Assembly (NCBI GenBank): GCA_027314685.1
Contig: DAHVAI010000412.1
Span: 1 to 7,860, forward strand
DNA length: 7,860 bases
Source of the DNA: Nitrososphaerota archaeon
GTDB taxonomy: Archaea; Thermoproteota; Nitrososphaeria; Nitrososphaerales; CADDZS01
Direction of reading: 5' to 3'
Made by a program: the position numbers and the translations under genes. Position 1 is the first letter of the stretch; the number at the start of each line of letters is the position of its first letter. Below, piece by piece: positions 5,611-7,860 of this stretch. Under the pieces are notes generated by a model. The model worked only from the letters and a program-made list of their open reading frames with translations. It was not told where the DNA came from and searched no databases.

Positions 5611-7428
5611 CTACGCCAACTGTAATTCCTCAAGCTTCTTTGAATTGACGACGCCGTCATTCCAACCTCTTTGCAGATAGTATTCTTGGAGTAGCGGTTC
5701 TATATCGCACACTCTTCCTGCATGTCTTCCCACGTTGATTTGTTCCACGGTGAATTTTCGTGGTAGCGTATCCTTCTCAATCCCCGCGAAGTTGTCAAAC
5801 CTTCGTTCTAGATTGAATATTCGTTCTCCGGTTCGCGCCAGATCATTCTCGTCCCAGCTCCAACCCGTGACAGAATTAATCGCGGCTAAATAATCGTCCA
5901 GGTCAAAGGCCATCGCAGAAAATGCACAAATCTGTAAAGAGTCAAAGACTGCAACTTGGTTTTGTTTTTGGATAACTTGCCTTGCTAGCTGTGTGGGATC
6001 TTCTGGTTCATTTTGAAGCAATGACTTCAATCCAGGAATCTTTCTGAAGGAATAAATTAGGTCAGGATACACCCAAATGTGGATGGAAGCCCCAGAGTTT
6101 TCCGTCGCGTTGAGCAAACCCCAAGCTGGCTCTACTCTCGGATCAGTATTCTGGATTGTGATCCCTTTTACACTCGTGCTCAAGTTATCGTCGCCAAGAG
6201 ATTCAATCAAAGCATCGGCGCCTTCTGCAAGAATAGCTCCGTCGCCCTTTCTCTGCGCTATAAGTTCAACGAGTTTGATCATGCCCCCGGGATCATTCCA
6301 ACGTAGTGCGATACTTTGGGGTTTTACCTTTCCCGATTGAATTCCTTCAGCGTATATTGCTAACAGATTCCCGGTTTCAATCGGATCTAGCCCCAATTCA
6401 TAACACAAGAAATTAAGATATGCAACATCTTCGAGATTTTCCAAACCGCAGTTAGATCCCAGCGAGCTTATCTGTGCGTAGTCAGGGCCTTCGACGCGAA
6501 AATTCGTATACTTTGAAACATTCCCTGTCTCTCTCCTGCATTGGACGGGGCAGCTGTTGCAGGTCAATCGGTTTATGAGAATAGTCTCTGACATCTTCTT
6601 TCCGGTCAGGTTTAGATTGCCCTCGTAAGAGGGTGAAGAGGAATAGTTTTTGACAGGTAATGCTTCGTTTTGTATCAGAGGTTCTACCGCTAGAGGAGTT
6701 CCGTAGATGGAGAAAGAACCTGTGTCTCTGTTAAGCAAGGGAGAATTCTGTATCTTCTTGTTAAGCTTGACAAGCAATTCTCGAAACCTGTCTTTGTCGG
6801 CAACTGGAAGCCTTAACCCATAATCTGATGATATCGCAATTGCCTTTAGCTTCATACCACCCAAGAGACACCCAACCCCGTGTCTGACGCCACTTGCTCT
6901 CCCACTGTCATTGACCACGTTCGCGTAGCGCACCATGTTCTCGCCGGCAGGACCTATTGATAGCACTCTGACATCTCCGTGTTTTTCTCTAAGAGCATTC
7001 ATTGTATCCGTGGCTCTTTTACCCCACAGCCAATCGCAATCAACTAGAGTAATCTCTCCCTTCTTCACAAGAATATACTTGGGTCTGGAAGACCTCCCAC
7101 TAACAGTAAAACCATCAAATCCTGCAAGCTTCAAAGCTGTTCCCGCGTAACCTCCAGTATTAGTGTAGGCTATCGTGTTTGTCAGAGGCGAATGAAACAC
7201 AAACGTTAACCTGTTTGCAAGTGGTATGCCAGTTCCGGTGAGAGGTCCTACGAAAACGCCAAATCGATCCCTACTTTCCTGCCTTTCCTCCCAGAGGTAT
7301 TTTGAGCCGAGGCCTCGTCCGCCGACGAATTTGGAGATATCTTCTTCGTCGCAGAGATCGAATGATATCTTTTGGTTTGCAAGATCGATTCGCGCGATCT
7401 TGTTGTTGTAGCCACCGAGCGTCGAAAT
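5611..7428 (-). CDS. aor: Aldehyde:ferredoxin oxidoreductase (tungsten AOR family), probable ATT start
   Basis: Read from ATT at 7426-7428, the protein is 605 residues, close to family length. It begins STLGGYNNKIARIDL and continues with GGRGLGSKYLW, GPLTGTGIP, GGYAGTALKLAGFDG and ASGVRHGVGCLLGG-KLKA, all AOR N-domain motifs. The cluster ligands CNSCPVQC lie at about 290, 293 and 297 and a fourth cysteine in DSLQIC at about 501, the arrangement of the [4Fe-4S] site in known AORs. The family oxidises aldehydes to acids, using a tungstopterin and ferredoxin. There is no ATG, GTG or TTG between the TGA at 7495 and an internal GTG at 7200; starting at 7200 would lose about 76 conserved residues. 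GAGG at 7434-7437 precedes the ATT by five bases. The DPRVEPAWGLLNATENSG segment suggests a divergent subgroup, so the aldehyde is unknown. Confidence 0.9.
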   Translation of the reverse strand: MSTLGGYNNKIARIDLANQKISFDLCDEEDISKFVGGRGLGSKYLWEERQESRDRFGVFVGPLTGTGIPLANRLTFVFHSPLTNTIAYTNTGGYAGTALKLAGFDGFTVSGRSSRPKYILVKKGEITLVDCDWLWGKRATDTMNALREKHGDVRVLSIGPAGENMVRYANVVNDSGRASGVRHGVGCLLGGMKLKAIAISSDYGLRLPVADKDRFRELLVKLNKKIQNSPLLNRDTGSFSIYGTPLAVEPLIQNEALPVKNYSSSPSYEGNLNLTGKKMSETILINRLTCNSCPVQCRRETGNVSKYTNFRVEGPDYAQISSLGSNCGLENLEDVAYLNFLCYELGLDPIETGNLLAIYAEGIQSGKVKPQSIALRWNDPGGMIKLVELIAQRKGDGAILAEGADALIESLGDDNLSTSVKGITIQNTDPRVEPAWGLLNATENSGASIHIWVYPDLIYSFRKIPGLKSLLQNEPEDPTQLARQVIQKQNQVAVFDSLQICAFSAMAFDLDDYLAAINSVTGWSWDENDLARTGERIFNLERRFDNFAGIEKDTLPRKFTVEQINVGRHAGRVCDIEPLLQEYYLQRGWNDGVVNSKKLEELQLA

Positions 7429-7433
7429 CAGTT

Positions 7434-7437
7434 CCTC
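7434..7437 (-). promoter_or_regulatory. Ribosome binding site pointing to an ATT start of the AOR gene
   Basis: GAGG followed by five bases and then ATT (7428-7426). The spacing is normal, and the residues after the ATT begin the AOR N-terminus, so this site is the main reason for choosing that start. Confidence 0.5.
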
Positions 7438-7494
7438 TAAAATTAATACGAGTTTAGAATAATCAAAGATTGTGAGAATTGCTCTTAGAAAGGA

Positions 7495-7860
7495 TCAGTG
7501 TCTAGGGTTCGGTCGGAACGACCAGAACTTTGAATTTTCTATGATTCGGCGCGCAACACTTCCAAGAGATCTGATCCTTTCTACTCCGTGTAGACCTCTG
7601 AGGCCCAATATGATGAGCATTGGTTCTTCTACTTTAGCAATTTCCAAAATTCGATCTGCCGGATTTCCAGTTTCTACGAGAGTTTTGCACGATATCTTGG
7701 ATTCGGCTAACTTTGATCGAATCTTTGACAAAATGTCGTTTCCTATTTCCTGTAGATAGGCTGCGTAAGCGTCACGGTAGTTCTCAACCTTCTCATAGTC
7801 CTTAAACCGCTCAGGTTCCTCAGCTGGCGCTTTGATAACATTAGCCAAGATTATTTCAGA
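7495..7860 (-). CDS. Universal stress protein (UspA family), 5' cut by the window and frameshifted 3' end
   Basis: The frame is open to the right edge (SEIILANVIKAPA), so the N-terminus is outside the window. The C-terminal half has the UspA marks VETGNPADRILEIA, LIILGLRGLHGVERIRSLGS (a G-2X-G-10X-GS nucleotide loop, one residue longer than the classical form) and VARRIIENSK. After ENSK the frame gives FWSFRPNPRH and stops at TGA 7495-7497, which is not the usual hydrophobic ending. The +1 frame over the same bases reads VLVVPTEP and stops at TAG 7502-7504, the expected ending of the family, so an indel has happened near 7535-7540. USPs are small ATP-binding or AMP-binding proteins of stress and energy status. 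It lies directly upstream of the AOR gene, same strand, and may be co-transcribed. Confidence 0.85.
   Translation of the reverse strand, partial: SEIILANVIKAPAEEPERFKDYEKVENYRDAYAAYLQEIGNDILSKIRSKLAESKISCKTLVETGNPADRILEIAKVEEPMLIILGLRGLHGVERIRSLGSVARRIIENSKFWSFRPNPRH

Noticed and set aside
7495..7497. TGA between the stress protein and AOR as a selenocysteine or programmed fusion site
   Set aside because: The original stress protein stop is a TAG in another frame, the two proteins are separate families, and no recoding hairpin was evident.
1..7860. CRISPR array, transposase, integrase or attachment-site repeats
   Set aside because: No regularly spaced repeats, no long terminal inverted repeats and no mobile-element protein motifs were found on either strand.

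Overview
The window looks archaeal, from an anaerobic or fermentative peptide- or organic-acid-using lineage. The TACK branch (Thermoproteota-like) is my best guess, without a marker gene to prove it. The reasons are an ATP-grasp acyl-CoA synthetase (ADP-forming) end, a four-subunit 2-oxoacid:ferredoxin oxidoreductase with a separate two-cluster ferredoxin subunit, a tungsten-type aldehyde:ferredoxin oxidoreductase (AOR), a universal stress protein and a small ArsR-like winged-helix regulator. Internal operon genes have clear Shine-Dalgarno sequences and one uses a TTG start.

Layout. 1-334 (+) is the 3' end of an ADP-forming acyl-CoA synthetase. 393 to about 956 (-) is a flavin reductase-like protein with no usable start codon in front of its full domain. 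1011-1510 (-) is a broken CofE-like gene (F420-0:glutamate ligase family), truncated at the 5' end and frameshifted several times; it lies just upstream of the flavin reductase. 1619-4335 (-) is a compact operon: ferredoxin delta, alpha, beta and gamma subunits of a 2-oxoacid:ferredoxin oxidoreductase, joined by ATGA or 11-bp overlaps. 4336-4497 is a divergent promoter region. 4498-5450 (+) holds a two-helix membrane protein, a 60-residue unknown protein and the HTH regulator. 5611-7428 (-) is the AOR, whose best start is ATT behind a GAGG. 7495-7860 (-) is the C-terminal part of a universal stress protein, cut by the window edge and frameshifted at its last residues.

How it works together (inference). 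The oxidoreductase turns 2-oxoacids from amino acids into acyl-CoA and reduced ferredoxin. The ADP-forming synthetase recovers the thioester energy as ATP. The AOR oxidises aldehydes to acids, also with ferredoxin.

The most striking property is not a new system but a pattern. Four of the genes, and possibly a fifth, show lost starts or small indels visible only by reading across frames: CofE-like, flavin reductase, stress protein, AOR, and perhaps the alpha subunit. This is either real gene decay or recoding in this lineage, or indel and substitution error in the assembly; raw-read coverage would settle it. No mobile element, CRISPR array, rRNA or tRNA was seen.
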